From NCBI GenBank assembly GCA_034190875.2, contig CM067353.1, positions 31,337,750-31,401,749 of the forward strand: a DNA stretch of 64,000 nt, written 5' to 3'. This document shows, one piece after another, positions 12,008 to 24,795 of the stretch. Under the pieces are notes generated by a model. The model saw only the letters and a list, made by a program, of their open reading frames with translations, was not told where the DNA came from and ran no database searches. The DNA comes from Urechis unicinctus (Eukaryota > Annelida > Polychaeta > Xenopneusta > Urechidae). Each line of letters begins with the position of its first letter. Position 1 is the stretch's first letter. The position numbers and the translations under genes were made by a program.

Positions 12008-15000
12008 GTAATTATTTCTGTGAAGTGTGTCTCAACCGTAATTAGATACACTTTAAGTGGAGGATGGAGTATGAAGTGTACAAAACACTGCAAATGCATG
12101 CCAAATGCCCCTTGTTCGAAAAGGAGTATCACCAAAGGAGGCCATGGCCAATGAAGTGCATATGAAAAGGCGAATGTGCCATGCGCCGTCATGCTGGCTA
12201 CTCATGTACATGGCTTACGGACATCGACACATGTGTCTATGTTTTTCCCGATGAACGTAATGCATCAGAGTAACTAAGCGTATTAAAAGCACTGCAAAGT
12301 AGCAAATGCATGCAACCTGGGTCAGTTATAAAGTAGTAGGTATCCAAAAACTTATCGTGCCAGTGATTACAGTCGAGACATACTGAATACCACATTTCTA
12401 TTCGATTGTCACTCACTGTTACGTTCGTTAAATTGAAATTATTTACGACAACCAATTGTGAATGTTTGCCCTTTTTATTTCAACAACCGAATACTATGAC
12501 GGCAGATAGTAAGCTTTTGTGTAATGTTAGCATCACTGGTGTTAATCCCATGAAAACAGCGTAACATTTCGGATTCAGATCGCAGATACATGCTAAGCAT
12601 ATTGCCTAAGATTCATGCAATGAAATTCATGATATGAAACTAACTAGGTTGTAATTACACTACGCTACATAAGCAGTGATCAGGTGCCTTGGAAAATCAC
12701 ATAAAGGCCAAATTTCAAGACGTTCTAAACCGTACAATGTTTAATTGTGTGTTGAGGCTTGCAGAGCACTCAGCAGGTGCCGAGGCATTGCAAGAGCGAA
12801 AGTGTCACTTGTTAAATATATTGCCATTTAAAGTCTATAATACATATTGTTGCCTGTCATATGCAGTCTCTATTGCACCCAAAACAATTTCTCATTGCGC
12901 AATCTATTTTAATATTAAAGTCAAAAGCTATAGCGGCCATTGTTAAAAACGGCTCTTTTGCTATTGCTTAACTAACAATGAAGCATCTAAACCGATAAAG
13001 CTGCAAAACACATTAAAATGCAAACACAAAATGCGCAGTTGCATTGTCTTACATCTGCGTCTCACACCAAGCTCAAACTCTAGGACATAATTGCTATTTC
13101 ACATTATGCTACGGCCACGACATAATTGGGTATTGTACAGCTAAATTCTTATTTTCCTTATCTTAATAGCAAAGCCAAATAACCAGATATGCCCGCCGCC
13201 TACCGTTTTCGAATGTAAGGAAATATCCCCCTCTTATCCCGCCTCTCCCTCTTTATACAATCAGCGTTGTTACTTAACCAACTTGATCAACTCAAGCAAG
13301 AATGATGCCTGCCACGAAGAAATCCATCGCCTCGTAGACAAAAGGTATGCTATCGATGTAGCTTTTCCATAATTTGAGTATATTATCAATATCATATTGC
13401 GGTTTTGGGGCGGCGACAAGTGTACACGCAGAAATGGCAAACAATCTGCACATTATGCCGCTATCCTCCGACCACCTGTGATCAGCTACATTAAGATTGA
13501 GGGAGCGGGGCACACGTCAAGAACAATCATTGAAACATCATTTGCGACTGCTATCACATCGGAGAGGCGTCAAACACCCTTACAGCTTCCGGTTGAGGCC
13601 GCAGTCAGAGCCTGTTCACAAGTCTAACAAACCAGTGTGATATTTTTTCGCTCGTCCACCAGTTATTGTACTGATCTATAGTGGGCTCGAGTCCTGTAAT
13701 ACCAGTCAGAATAGGAATGGGAGATTGATAGAAAATAATTTACTACCGACATTATTCCGAAAATGTACCTACAGGTACATCTTATCACAGTTAACACTAT
13801 TAGCTATCGCAATGCATAATGCGACACATTTATTGCAACTGATGAAGCGTGAATCGACTATCTTTGCAATAGTCAACAGTTCATTATACCTGAAACGTAA
13901 TGAGAGTCTGCAGGATGCTGGCATTATCCGCTGTTAATCATTTGTTTATGACAAAGAACTACACCTAACATATGCGTGTAACGAAACTCCACCAGATTGG
14001 AAATAATTATCCGTAGCATTTTCCTGTAGACGGACATCATTTCAAAACATTGGTGTATGGGAGGATCAACGATCACAGGCTGACATGATTTTTGCACATA
14101 TTTATACGGGTCCATTTCACATTATGATAATGTCATTGATTACTGCCTGGAGTATCGTTTTGTGTCCATCAAATGACTGCGACAAGAACCACGGATAAAC
14201 CGCCATTGAAATTTAGTTGATGGGTGGTGATCGTTTTCAATGTAGAGCACATGATGTCGACATTAAATTAGAGAGCACTTAACGTCAACTGCGACACATG
14301 GGCGTGAGAGTTGCTGATACTAAGTGACATGCTCATGCTAGGAATATATTTCGCTACATATGGTGGGCCTGCATGCGTTTGCATTGAGCAGAATGGGCCT
14401 ATTCAGCAAAACGCTGGCAGATAATATTGGTCAAACTGGAACATTATCTCAATGGCGCATGACAATTCGTTGCCAGAGGTCTGTTTGTTATTAGAACGAT
14501 TATTAATCGGCATACTGTATTTGACAATGGTGACTGCCGCCGTTCGCACATTGCAGATAACTCCAGCCGAGAGCCATTTGTGCTCTTACACCCCACCCCC
14601 ATACAGACATACTGAACCTGTATATGGTCGACGACCATTGGTGCGGTATTTGCGTAAAACAAGGACTTTCGGTCAAGTTAATGGGTCGATGACAAAGAAA
14701 GCTCACAAAGACCAATAATGAATTTGGTAAGTTTTATGGGTTATATATGGTGCTGGATTTTGCCACAGAAGGCCAATAACAAGTTTTATTCTCAGGGGGA
14801 ACGATGGTTGCTCTAATGCTGTAACTATTCATTATTCATCGCGCCTGCCTATTGGTTTGTTGTTTGTCATTCAGGGGTAGAGCAAAAGGGCCTGACCTAT
14901 TGTTATGCTCCATCGCCTCAATTAATCTCCACGGGCGGATGTCATGCTCAAGATGAAGTACCTCAAAACAATCGACTGTGAGATATATATCGTGAGTTAT

Positions 15001-17617
15001 TGCGCCCTTGTAATCGCCAATGACATGCTGTAGCTCTTTTTTTTGGTGCAATTCCATAGATAACGTGTACATCTTTCCGTTTTACTCAAGATGCCTGAAT
15101 TTAACGTCGTTTTACTGCTTTAGCATAACGCACTAACTGGCATATAGTTTTGCATCAAGCTCGCCCAAGGACTGCAGTGCTATGTACTTTTGACCGAGAT
15201 TAAAAGTACATCAGATAAGAGGTAAGATTCTTTTCGGCTAACACCTGCGGCGTTTGCTTTAGTGGTGCCACATTTGTTATTGGCTATGTGGCCGGCTAGT
15301 ATAGTGACACGACAAGGTCAGATTTGCTATTTAAGTTATTGCTAAAACTTGAGATGTTAAGCAACAAAAACAACTTGTGCTTGTTATTTCACCGTAGTTG
15401 TGTAATTATTTTGATCCGGTAACGTGATGTATGCTTGCTATGCGAGTGGTAAATAGGGATCTTTATTGGTAGAGAAAGGTATCGAAGTGTTATCAAATAG
15501 TTTATAGCTACGCTAAGAGGGCTCACTTCGAGTGGCTCTGTGGTGATTGCTTCCCTAATTTTAAAATATTTAAATCGTAAGGTGGCGCTACCGTGCACAA
15601 ACAAAAGCACATGGGAATACTGGGCAGTGGTCACTGCGATTGATGAGAGTCCGCAGAGTGCCGCTGCCAAAACACGTCGCGCAATAGGTTTTTGAATAGC
15701 TACAATAGGAGGTACGCTATTTAACAAATGTCAACTATATCAATTATTCAGTCTGGGGAACATCAATCGAAAACAGTATGCATCTAACAGCGTCCAGGCA
15801 TACCCTGGTCTATATTTGCTGACCAAGCACACTTTCACGTGCCACTATACGAATAAACACCACTCAAATGCTTCATTAATAACACTCGAATTATGCTTGT
15901 CGGAGCATATTAAGGAGAAACCAACAAGCTTTGAGGGGAATAACGGCTTATTTCGTTTGTGCCTTACTTGGGCATCTACTTATAAGCAAGTCGCTGTTTA
16001 TCCTCTATTCACATTATTGCACTTGTATGTATATCATTAGTTCACTGTGAAGTATAGACTGCAGGTACTGATTAATCCTTTGGCACATAGGCAACTGTTC
16101 ATCCTGCACTCAAACGATCCATCGAAATCATGTATCAGTCAATACTCTGATTGGCACAAGATTTGGTAAGCGTATAGCCGTGGACGTTTTAGGTATACTG
16201 TTTCAAAAATGTTATGGTCATCATTAGTGCATAATTCGATGTTAATTTCAGTTTTCTCGCTATATATCATATCTTGCCATTTCACGGTTTTTCAAGTTAA
16301 CATCATAAGACATTAATTGGCATGTGTCCGAGAATGGATATTCGTACGATCATATTGGACACGGACTAGCAATTTGCAAGCATTTTTACCCCTAGTTATA
16401 TCCTTGCTTGCAGATGGTGACATTTCCGGCGAATTCATGATCGAGTGTCTGCATTTTGCGTTCGTTTGCAGGTGGACGTATTTAGAATCGTGTACATGAG
16501 GCACTATTCTAAGTTGCACACTGCAGCAGCTGGTACCGATTAACAGTGCAAAGGTTCGTGACCTTTGCCTCTTGTTGTGATTAGCGCTTCATCACATGCT
16601 ATAATGAGATCACTATCATGAAGTATAACAAAGACTCCTTAGCCAATAGCCCGCGATGTCACTCCTTCATATGAAACAAACATGAAATGTTTTGGTCTCG
16701 TTTGTATTCATATAATACACAATGAAATACTGCAGTCTCTGTATATATGTTGTTAAACCGAGCTGCACGTGCAGTATGTACATCATATTAACTCGGGAGG
16801 AGCATTGAGTTTGATTCAGATGATATATAAAACGAAAATAATATGTATTACACTTAGACTTAGGCTGAGACGCTTGATTCTCTGGAAAAAAGATGGATAG
16901 TGGGAAAGTTATTGCTTCAGCCTATCACGTACGATGTATGTATTGTGTTTGCCAGTATTTATGGTATGGTAACTGTGTGCAGTAAAACGTCATGCGGCAA
17001 CTACCCTGGTATGTGACATAATACACAATAACCATAGTTCAAGCCATGGTTTATGAAACTATACCGGAAACTTATTTACGTTACATCATGGGTATATCGC
17101 ATATAAAAGAGGTCCGGTATCTATTACGAGCAAGTATTGACGGTAATTAAAGATGGATGACATATATATCCTCATACCAATACTTTGGCAATATCCATGC
17201 TCCATTCAGTACATACCTAATGACAACAAACCCTTTGCGTTGCAGTAAGAGGTACATTTTCCATAAATAAAGGTTTTCAATCACGAATGGTTCCATAGCT
17301 GCGTCAGCCGCCGAGACCTTGGTTTGCGATTGCACGTGTATTCACGCGTACTTATTCATTGCATCCCCACACTAAGCCTCCAAGCAATCGATCCTGACCT
17401 TTGTCAGCGATGGTGATGCGGTGAGGACGTTGGCGATGTTGCAGCAGCAGCCGCAGCATACTTTAGGTACGCATACATAACATGCACGCTGCGCTATGTT
17501 CGTCACGTAACTTTATTGGTGCACTTTAATTGACGGCATCGTGAAAGACGACAATATCCATAACACACATGAACGTCAGTGTGATAGCAACAACTTGCTG
17601 TCGGCGCTTAACCAAGC

Positions 17618-17801
17618 GCGTGGTGACAGTAACTGAACTAGATTACGACGCATGCTTTGCTATGTTGAATATTTTGTTGCTAGTAATGCACAGTCCGTTG
17701 GCTCTTGACATGCAATGGTTGATATCGTAGACAGGTTGGCATACTTCTTTTCACCTGTGGATACTGAACAGCGTGGCGACAGTAACTAAACTAGATTACG
17801 A
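17618..17801. repeat. 31-bp direct repeat, 153 bp apart
   Basis: The segments 17,618-17,648 and 17,771-17,801 both read GCGTGGYGACAGTAACT followed by RAACTAGATTACGA, with two mismatches over 31 bases. The intervening DNA is unique and shows no inverted repeats. It may be a small tandem duplication or the ends of a short lost insertion. Confidence 0.75.
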
Positions 17802-18990
17802 GCTGTCCGGCTGTTGTCACAGTATTGTTAATCTCGCATGCAGATTTGCTCACTGCTTTTGTTCTAAGCATCTATTTTGTCGTCCAGGTCTGCAAGTTGA
17901 GCTGGACAAGATGTCATTATATTTTGTCTGGTTCGCTGCTTTTGAAATATACAGGCATAATATATCGCAATGCGAGGAATTGATGGGAGCTATGATGTCA
18001 TCCACGCTGAAACGATATCTATCATTTTTGAAAAGGACACAATTGGTCGTCAGCAGGGCTATCATGAAGAGATGGTGTCGAAGTGGCTCTTGCTATTTGT
18101 CTCAGGAAATGCCGTGAATCCCTACAATTCTGTGTTAATGGAGTATGACATAGCCCTTGGATTGGGATTGGTCCATGCATATGCGCGCTACTTCTTGTGC
18201 GCTTCCGTGGCATAGTTTTGTTAGTGAGGCTATTTCACAAGTACCACAATCATAATGCTGACCCTTAAATATTTCTGACAAATTACCAGCAAGGTGCCTA
18301 TGGTACTCAGCGCCGAAAAAGGTTGGTCAATGTCGACGCAATATGTCCGTTGGAACGTACATTTTATGGATAAATTGCGCTGCTTGGTTACCGTTAATAG
18401 CTCAGAATATCTGTTCAATGATCAACACCCTAGCGTCATGAAGCGTTGTCACACATGACATGTGGTCATGCTTACTAATGCTTATATCTTTTTCATCGAC
18501 CAGCAGCAACTGCAGTACCTTCCAATCACACATACACTACTCTCGATTATTCGAAAAATCCGGTATTTTACAATAGTCATTGGATAATTTATTAATAAAC
18601 GTTTTGCCTTGATGTCGCGGATGCTGAGACTAATCATTACCATATTTTTTTAAAGCACCCCATCAGCCGAGGCAAGAATTGAAATAATCGAATATGTATA
18701 ATGCTATTCAAATTCCATAAAAATAATAGATCGTTATGCATACGTTATCGCCAAATGCTGTATAACTACATTTATAGTACAAATTTACACCATCTCTTAT
18801 TTCCCGTCCCTGTTCTATGCAGGCACGGCAAATGCTTTGCAAATATAATGCAATAATTGTTTTTCTAGAATAGAAGACAAAATAAGCCAATGCGATTTCA
18901 TCAGTTGCTACCGATGAGAGTAACATTTCTGAAACCTGTCTGTATCACAGTTACCTTATCACAGTGATTAAGCAATTGGAATTTAACAAT

Positions 18991-19022
18991 GTGTCCAATT
19001 CGCCTTGTGTCCAATTCGCCTC
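18991..19022. repeat. 16-bp tandem repeat, two units
   Basis: Two adjacent perfect copies of GTGTCCAATTCGCCT plus one T/C base. This is a simple recent duplication in the A-only segment, with no gene context. Confidence 0.9.
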
Positions 19023-22000
19023 TAAAAGTGTGTTTGACTTTATTGTAGCGGCTGAACGACTACATCATTGGTACAACACATAAAGGCTGCCACAGTGTTG
19101 CTCTTATGTTTGAGTTGACTCATCGACAGTAAACTAAATTTCATTTGTTTTATGGTCCAAGTCGTTCATTATTCGATGTTTCGATTATTAAACTGCTAGA
19201 TATCTTACCCAAGTGACATGCGAGCAGTAACTTCCTATCCCCACCTCACCGGGTCACCGAGCTCTGTTGCGGACGAGGCTTCTGCCTTTTGCTTTGCTAT
19301 TCGCAACCTAGCCTGAGTAATTAACATCACTCAAATCGTAAAGAACAACTAATTGCAACCCATGTCCCATTAACCTTGCACTAAAACGATGTTTCGTGTA
19401 CACTACTTGCTTCTCTACATAGTTATGTGGCATCTGTCGTGTGTTTTACTGCCCTTCAATTGTTATCGCCCATGTTTACCGCAATTGAATGCCACCCTTT
19501 TGTAATTGTTTGCGTGACGTTCCATCCTACATTGATCCTCAGTTATCCGTTTCTTGTCTTTTTTGCCGTTTACTTCATTCATCTTGCATCTCATCTGATT
19601 TCATTAGCGTATAAAGCGTGACAATGCGCAATTCATCCGAGCTGCTTTAGACAGGGATGAATAGCTCTATGAGCACCTAGGCCCTATGTATAACCAGACG
19701 TATCGAACCAACTAGTTGTAACCATCTGTTTTTATGTTGCTGTGTTGATCGCCGTTGTAACTATGGGGTAGTTAGCAGAGCCCCGATAGAAAATTGATTT
19801 ACCAATGAAACGGACAAAGCTGAATCTGGAAGAAGTACATGACTTGCAAGCTAAGTAAAGCTAAGATCCATTTTAGAGACAACAAAGAATATATGTTTAA
19901 ACTTAATATGACCTAATTGATATTCGATTGAGCTTAGAAACAATGCAATAGACAATTCCGCAAGCAACGCGAGATGATGGCCTTCACTGTGACACTTCGT
20001 TACCCCCTCCCCCTCCTGATCCTCTAGACACACGTTTACTTATTCCCGTGAATGCGTTTATATATCATGCCTATCATTCAGTGCCATGCACAATGTTTGT
20101 CGTAGCAATGAACATGAATAATAGCTGAACCACTGCTTCACATAGCCTGGTCGCAATAGAAAAAAACTAGAGGACGTTTTTCCTTAGTATGTGGGTTTTA
20201 ACAAATCACTGTTATCTGCGGCTTCAATCACTTTCCGATAATTGCAATGAAAACTTTTGCAAACCCGCATACAGTGTGCGTGAAATCATGTTAGTGCATT
20301 TTCGGATGTCTTACTTTGGAAAGGTTGAAACGCGGACATCTTCTATCTACTTAGCTTGAAAGAATGCTTATTTTCGCATAGTATTCTCCGGGAAGCGTCA
20401 AATAGCTGCGCAAATAATGCATCCTTTTTTTGCTGCCGTAATAAGCAAGTATAAAAAATAACTGATATAAATGCTGACTAATATTTACGAATTATGTAAC
20501 TGCACATGTACTGGCCCTTTGTTAGTCTAACTAGTACGGTTTCCCTCGAACTTTATGGTGAATACTTGGATTGATATTAACGATATCTGTTCGACATTTG
20601 GTTTCATTTAAAATACCTTCTTGATTGATTTATGGTGTACGTATGTTTCAGCATTGAAACGACCCGATAATTATGTCGGCGAACGAACTGTAACACAAAC
20701 GTGTGCCTTAATATAGTTATATAGCAATCGACTCTATTTATATGGCTCACATGGTGTTGTATTTTATTGCCGAAGTGTTCGTTAAACAATGCGTTACATG
20801 CACCAATTTTAATTCGTGTAGTAAGTGGCATCCGTCTTTGCAAAAGTTTCGATGACCGTTGAAAGTACTGAGTCAAGGGCTAACTAACTGTCTAGCTGTG
20901 TTAATAAAAATGTTCGATGTGTTTATTAGACACAATCTGCGTACTCGTACATTACTACTTATAATTCACTACGGCGCAGATAAAAAAAGATCCTGCAGAT
21001 GAGAGCAAAGGTGCGTACATAGATCATCACACGACATCGTGATCTCTGTGTTGAGACTCCAACAGCTCTACAATCAATACGTATCATTGACATTTGTTGC
21101 GCTGGGATCAAGCAATAACAGCTGTTTATATTGCACAGCACGCTCTTGCATGGTCTGTAATTTCTAACAATTTCATCCGCAATGCGGATATTTGCTGGGC
21201 TATGCGCCTACATTTCTATACCGATGGCGGATGGGTTAATGGTTTGCTAGCGCAGTATCCAAACGACTTATAGTAAGGGACCCAATATGAAGAGCTTAAT
21301 CGCCTAAAAGTAGGGCTGAATACCTTGCTAGCCAATTAAATACTTTTAGTGCTGAGACATGGCGTCTGCTGTACTAGAGATCGCACGAATTGTGAGAGCT
21401 GGGAATATTGCAATGCTTCGTCAGGAATCATGTGATTTTTACGCGTCATTTGGTCATTATTTGATACATTTGGCAAAGTCGTACTCTCTTGATATCATAT
21501 CTCCGGTAATTATACTTATATACATTTCCGTCACGTGCAATATGAAAGAACACAACAGCTCACTATAATATTCGCCTCTGGTGCACACGATAAACCAATT
21601 TTCCGGCAATGTCTGTGGGACAAAATAGAAAGAACGCAATATGTTCATGATTACGGAGGCAACGAAACGAATGATTCTGCGAAAATGCGGCTGGAACAGG
21701 ACGATTTGTTTCTTAGTGCTTCGCATCAGCGCCCCAAACTTCATCACTATAGCTTGCCGTCACATGACGAATTTGCTGCAAATGGCTACACTGGTCAACA
21801 GGATACAGTAATTTGGAGCGCTCGTCGATATCTACCAGCCTAAATTCAGGCAAATAGCAGATTTACCATACATTTTTGTGCAAAATACTTGTACCACAGC
21901 ACTGGTCTAGTGGCGTAGAGTCTATGGTCAATTTTAAAGGCATCATGGCCATTGGGGATGGGCATGGATCTGCTAAGCTTTTGTGTTAAACCCTTATCTT

Positions 22001-22227
22001 TTACAATTCCAGGATTCAAGTACAGATAATGGAAGGGGATAGCTTATCACTATTAAGGTGGCACTCACCTCGAAAGTTAATTCGTCTTGCGACAATATAC
22101 TAATGAAGTCATCGCAAATGGTTTAATTATTATCAAGTCAGTGTTGCGACAACTATACTCGAATAGTGACTAGTTTATGACCGACATATCCCAGGTAAAT
22201 GGTTTTATGACGGAGGTTTGACCTTAA

Positions 22228-22247
22228 AGATGCATTTTTTCAAAAAA
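22228..22247 (+). repeat. Left terminal inverted repeat of the TTAA element
   Basis: The left end, AGATGCATTTTTTCAAAAAA, lies immediately after the TTAA at 22,224-22,227. It pairs with the right end, differing by A/G at position 3 and by one T. Confidence 0.85.
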
Positions 22248-22446
22248 AATGACATGTGTTGCTCCATTTAATAGAAAAACTCTTTTGGAACCCATATAAA
22301 CCATTTTGCGGACTAGTTCAACGCTATATCGTCGATTACACCGTATCGAAATCTGCCGGCCACACCCATGTTTACAAACATGAGCACATGTCGATGGGAA
22401 AATGACGCATGCGTATTGAAGGGTCTTTGTTGACAACACATAGTCG

Positions 22447-22454
22447 TGACGTCA
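22447..22454 (+). promoter_or_regulatory. TGACGTCA (CRE) upstream of the element's plus-strand gene
   Basis: A perfect TGACGTCA octamer lies 35 bp before the proposed ATG at 22,489, in a locally CpG-rich stretch (about 22,440-22,475). CREB/ATF sites at this spacing are common in TATA-less animal promoters. The position next to a start codon and splice donor supports promoter use, but no expression evidence is available. Confidence 0.5.
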
Positions 22455-22934
22455 CGCGCATCGCAGATTCGACAGAAGGTGGAAACGCATGCAGCCGAAA
22501 TGGTGAGTGTTTTGATTCCTACATTTCTCTTCTTTGTTCTTCTTTGATTGGAGTTTTCGAATGTTATATATAAAAAGAACCCGCCTCAATAAAGTGAACA
22601 CTATCGGTACAATAGATTACCATAAATTTAACAACAGATAGCGTTACACCTGCGAACGAACCCTGAGGTAGCCCTTAGACTTAGTATATTATATTTATAC
22701 TGAGGCTGCGCATATTCAAGCGTAATAAAAACGATATTCTTGACTAGTCTTTCACGTTTTTGAGTGTAAAGCCATGACACTTGTTCGAAGTGTGATTATT
22801 TCATATGCAATTATCGGTGCTTTTTCATAGCAAACTATTGGAATATTCCTGAATGAACTCATAAATTGTAATATAAATCAAGGGACTGGGGTCTCCCTCA
22901 GGACGTCTACCTTATCTGGTTATAGTGAACTGAA

Positions 22935-23025
22935 ACAGGGATTTGAATTGGCTGGCCAGTCGCTATCTTCTATGCATACATAAACCCTACAGAGAAGATA
23001 GCGGCCAGCCAATGCAAATCCCTGT
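22935..23025. repeat. Foldback (imperfect inverted repeat) in intron 1 of the element gene
   Basis: The arms 22,935-22,971 and 22,993-23,025 are reverse complements (ACAGGGATTTG..., then GGCTGGCC, then GCTATCTTCT). They have one mismatch and a 4-nt insertion (AGTC) in the left arm, with a loop of about 21 nt. It could be a nested small foldback element, or a structured RNA segment in the intron. Confidence 0.85.
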
Positions 23026-23977
23026 GTACTGAAACGTCCACGCTAGGAGTTTGGGGTGGTATGTATCATCGTATGGGTTTGGCTGACTTTTGTAGGCTTT
23101 TGGCTCAAACACTGTAACATTATTGATGAATTATTCTTGTCATGTTCATTCATTGATTAAATTGAACCAACCCACTTTCAAATTTAAAGGAAATCAAAAC
23201 GCCAAGGAGGGGATCACAGACAAGAAGAGGCAGTGGAAGGGGTCATTGTACAGATTCTGACAACCTGTGTGGAACTGAGGTTGGTTCCTTTTTTATTTGA
23301 TTCTTATCAAGGGCATTTTATTGAACTCAATACACCCATTATAACTAGGAAGGATGTGTTTAATGATTTGAAATTGTTCACCATGACACAGGTGTCAAAG
23401 TTGGTGGAGGTTGCAGACAAACCTGAAGAGGTGGCAGAGGAGCCCCACCTTCTTCAAACAAGGTACTTTTGGGCCTGCCTTACCTAATTGAATCACTTTG
23501 TCAGTAAATAGGTCCAATGTTGAACTATCGAACCATAAATTTCCATTGGTTCTCATTTGTTTGTAGACCTCGACAGGCCGAAAGCGAGTCAATCTTGTTC
23601 GCAGAGGCTACCTTTGCAACACACCAATAACTAACCAGACCCTACAGCAGAGTAGAGTGACTGCTAAATCTTTAGAGCTGTCACAGAAGGAGAAATTGAA
23701 GGTATTGTACAACTCAGCATTTAGCACTCTTCAGCTGCTCCAAAAACCTTCATGCAATTTTGGTCACAGAGAGAGATTTGTATTGCAGATATTCAATCCA
23801 TCAAAATGTAGACTTTTGATTACTCATATTTTCAGAATTTAGTGCGGTGGCTGGATTTGGATGGGGTGGGTCAGTTGCTGGTTAGAAAGACAGCCACAGT
23901 TTGCGCTTACAATCACCCGACAACCCACACCGCCGAAAGAAGGATTCCACCCCCATCCATCAACTACCACTTCCCCA

Positions 23978-24298
23978 GACTGTTGCATCTGCCTTCACTG
24001 TAGGGAAATGCCTCCCCCTGTGGAGTGGCAATGTTGCACTAACAGCCCAGACTTTTGCACATATGCACTACCTCAGATGGAAGGAGTTGTGCTTGACCCG
24101 ATGGTCATTGAGGTTATTAACAGGTACCGGGTGGACTTGCTATGGGATGCGGTTGTCGAGGACAAAAAAAAAGATGCTTAGTCACGACGCCTATCAGCAA
24201 TTGGTTCTGTGGATTCATGTATTTTTGGAGGAGTGCAACAGGAGGGTAACTCCGGTTGTGTAAGGAAGATCAGAGACCTCTTCCTTAACAAGTATTGA
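23978..24298 (+). other. P2X7-like intracellular (cysteine-rich) domain region
   Basis: The region opens with C-x-C-x2-C and, 11 residues later, a CC pair (CICLHCREMPPPVEWQCC, about 23,984-24,037). It continues through a segment reading MEGVVLDPMVIEVINRYRVD, then an AYQQLVLWIHVFL segment, and closes with CVRKIRDLF. In human P2X7 the corresponding parts are the cysteine cluster, the LVLSRHVL...Y stretch, the AYR...TW motif and the terminal SCCRWRIRKEF motif. The order and spacing agree. The frames used are 2, then 0, then 2 (coordinate modulo 3), so at least two indels interrupt it. Similar domains without channel parts are common in invertebrate repeat-associated proteins. Confidence 0.8.
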
Positions 24299-24743
24299 CA
24301 GTATTCAGGCTTAATACAAAATAGGTTTTGGTAATATACTAAGTCTAAATGTTTTAATTTTTAATTTTAATCCATAAATATCACATTGTTCTGATTGGTA
24401 TTTTTGTGTGGATTATAAATTGCTTAGTCTTACAAAACATGTGGTATTATTTGTTGTGAACATTTTTGCTTCAACAATCTGATAACTTATTGTCTATTTG
24501 TTTTATGGAATGAACATTCATATATTAGTAAATGTTTTGTCTCTCAAACACAGAAGAAAAGAATTATGCACACATTATTTTGTCAATTAGTCATGACACT
24601 TATCTTCAGATTTGACTTTTTGTTCATAATTCTAGCCCTGATAAAAATAGAAGTGACATTAAAATGAGTTCATGTATTATTTATTTGCCAATTACATGTG
24701 TTCTTCTATTACAGTTTGGATTTACAGACAAAAGAATGTGACT

Positions 24744-24749
24744 AATAAA
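24744..24749 (+). terminator. Possible polyadenylation signal of the P2X7-like gene
   Basis: AATAAA lies about 445 bp after the stop codon, in a very AT-rich segment where this hexamer is expected often by chance. It sits between the two convergent genes. Weak evidence. Confidence 0.25.
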
Positions 24750-24795
24750 TTATTGTACATTTCAACAAAAACAAATTTCCAAATCATATTTTTAA

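Larger units (their letters stand above)
10450..20190. other. ~9.7 kb segment present only in copy A
   Basis: Copy A and copy B run together up to GCGCACgac (A) / GCGCACacg (B), then rejoin at AACAAATCACTG (A about 20,197) / CACAAATCACTG (B about 47,989). In between A has about 9.7 kb and B has only about 150 bp. Within A the segment contains a TA microsatellite, a few short repeats and many open frames of 60-114 codons with no recognisable motif. I found no target-site duplication or inverted repeats at the two ends. A deletion with filler DNA in copy B is therefore as likely as an insertion in A. No gene is supported here. Confidence 0.75.
22489..24298 (+). pseudogene. Multi-exon gene with C-terminal P2X7-like intracellular domain, frames broken
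   Basis: I read five exons joined by GT-AG introns with consistent phase: 22,489-22,502, 23,190-23,279, 23,392-23,462, 23,577-23,701, and from 23,836 on. Exon 1 is ATG plus three codons, ending in TG before GTGAGT; exon 2 supplies the G that makes Trp. Exons 1-4 sum to 300 nt with no internal stop, giving a basic N-terminal region of about 100 residues. Exon 5 continues with a motif ending LVRWLDLDGVGQLL and a run ending RRIPPPSINYHF. The frame then shifts into the P2X7-like domain at about 23,980. It shifts again around an A9 run (24,164-24,172) and back near 24,256, ending at TGA 24,296-24,298. Homopolymer sequencing error could explain some shifts. No transmembrane segments of a P2X channel are present, so this is the domain without the receptor. 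A role in transposition, DNA binding or chromatin contact is only inferred from its place inside the element. Confidence 0.7.

Noticed and set aside
11570-12192. Tyrosine/isoleucine-rich minus frames
   Set aside because: They are translations of the TA microsatellite.
13292-13513. 73-codon minus frame with DIDNILKLWKSYIDSIPF, reminiscent of a nuclease motif
   Set aside because: The resemblance is confined to a few residues and the rest of the frame does not fit any family I know.
14444-14718. Three frames open on both strands over 270 bp
   Set aside because: None shows a recognisable motif. A short open patch of this size is expected in a window this long.
17773-18215. Overlapping plus frames of 114 and 81 codons
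   Set aside because: No motif, two competing frames, no splice or start context, and no copy B equivalent to test constraint.
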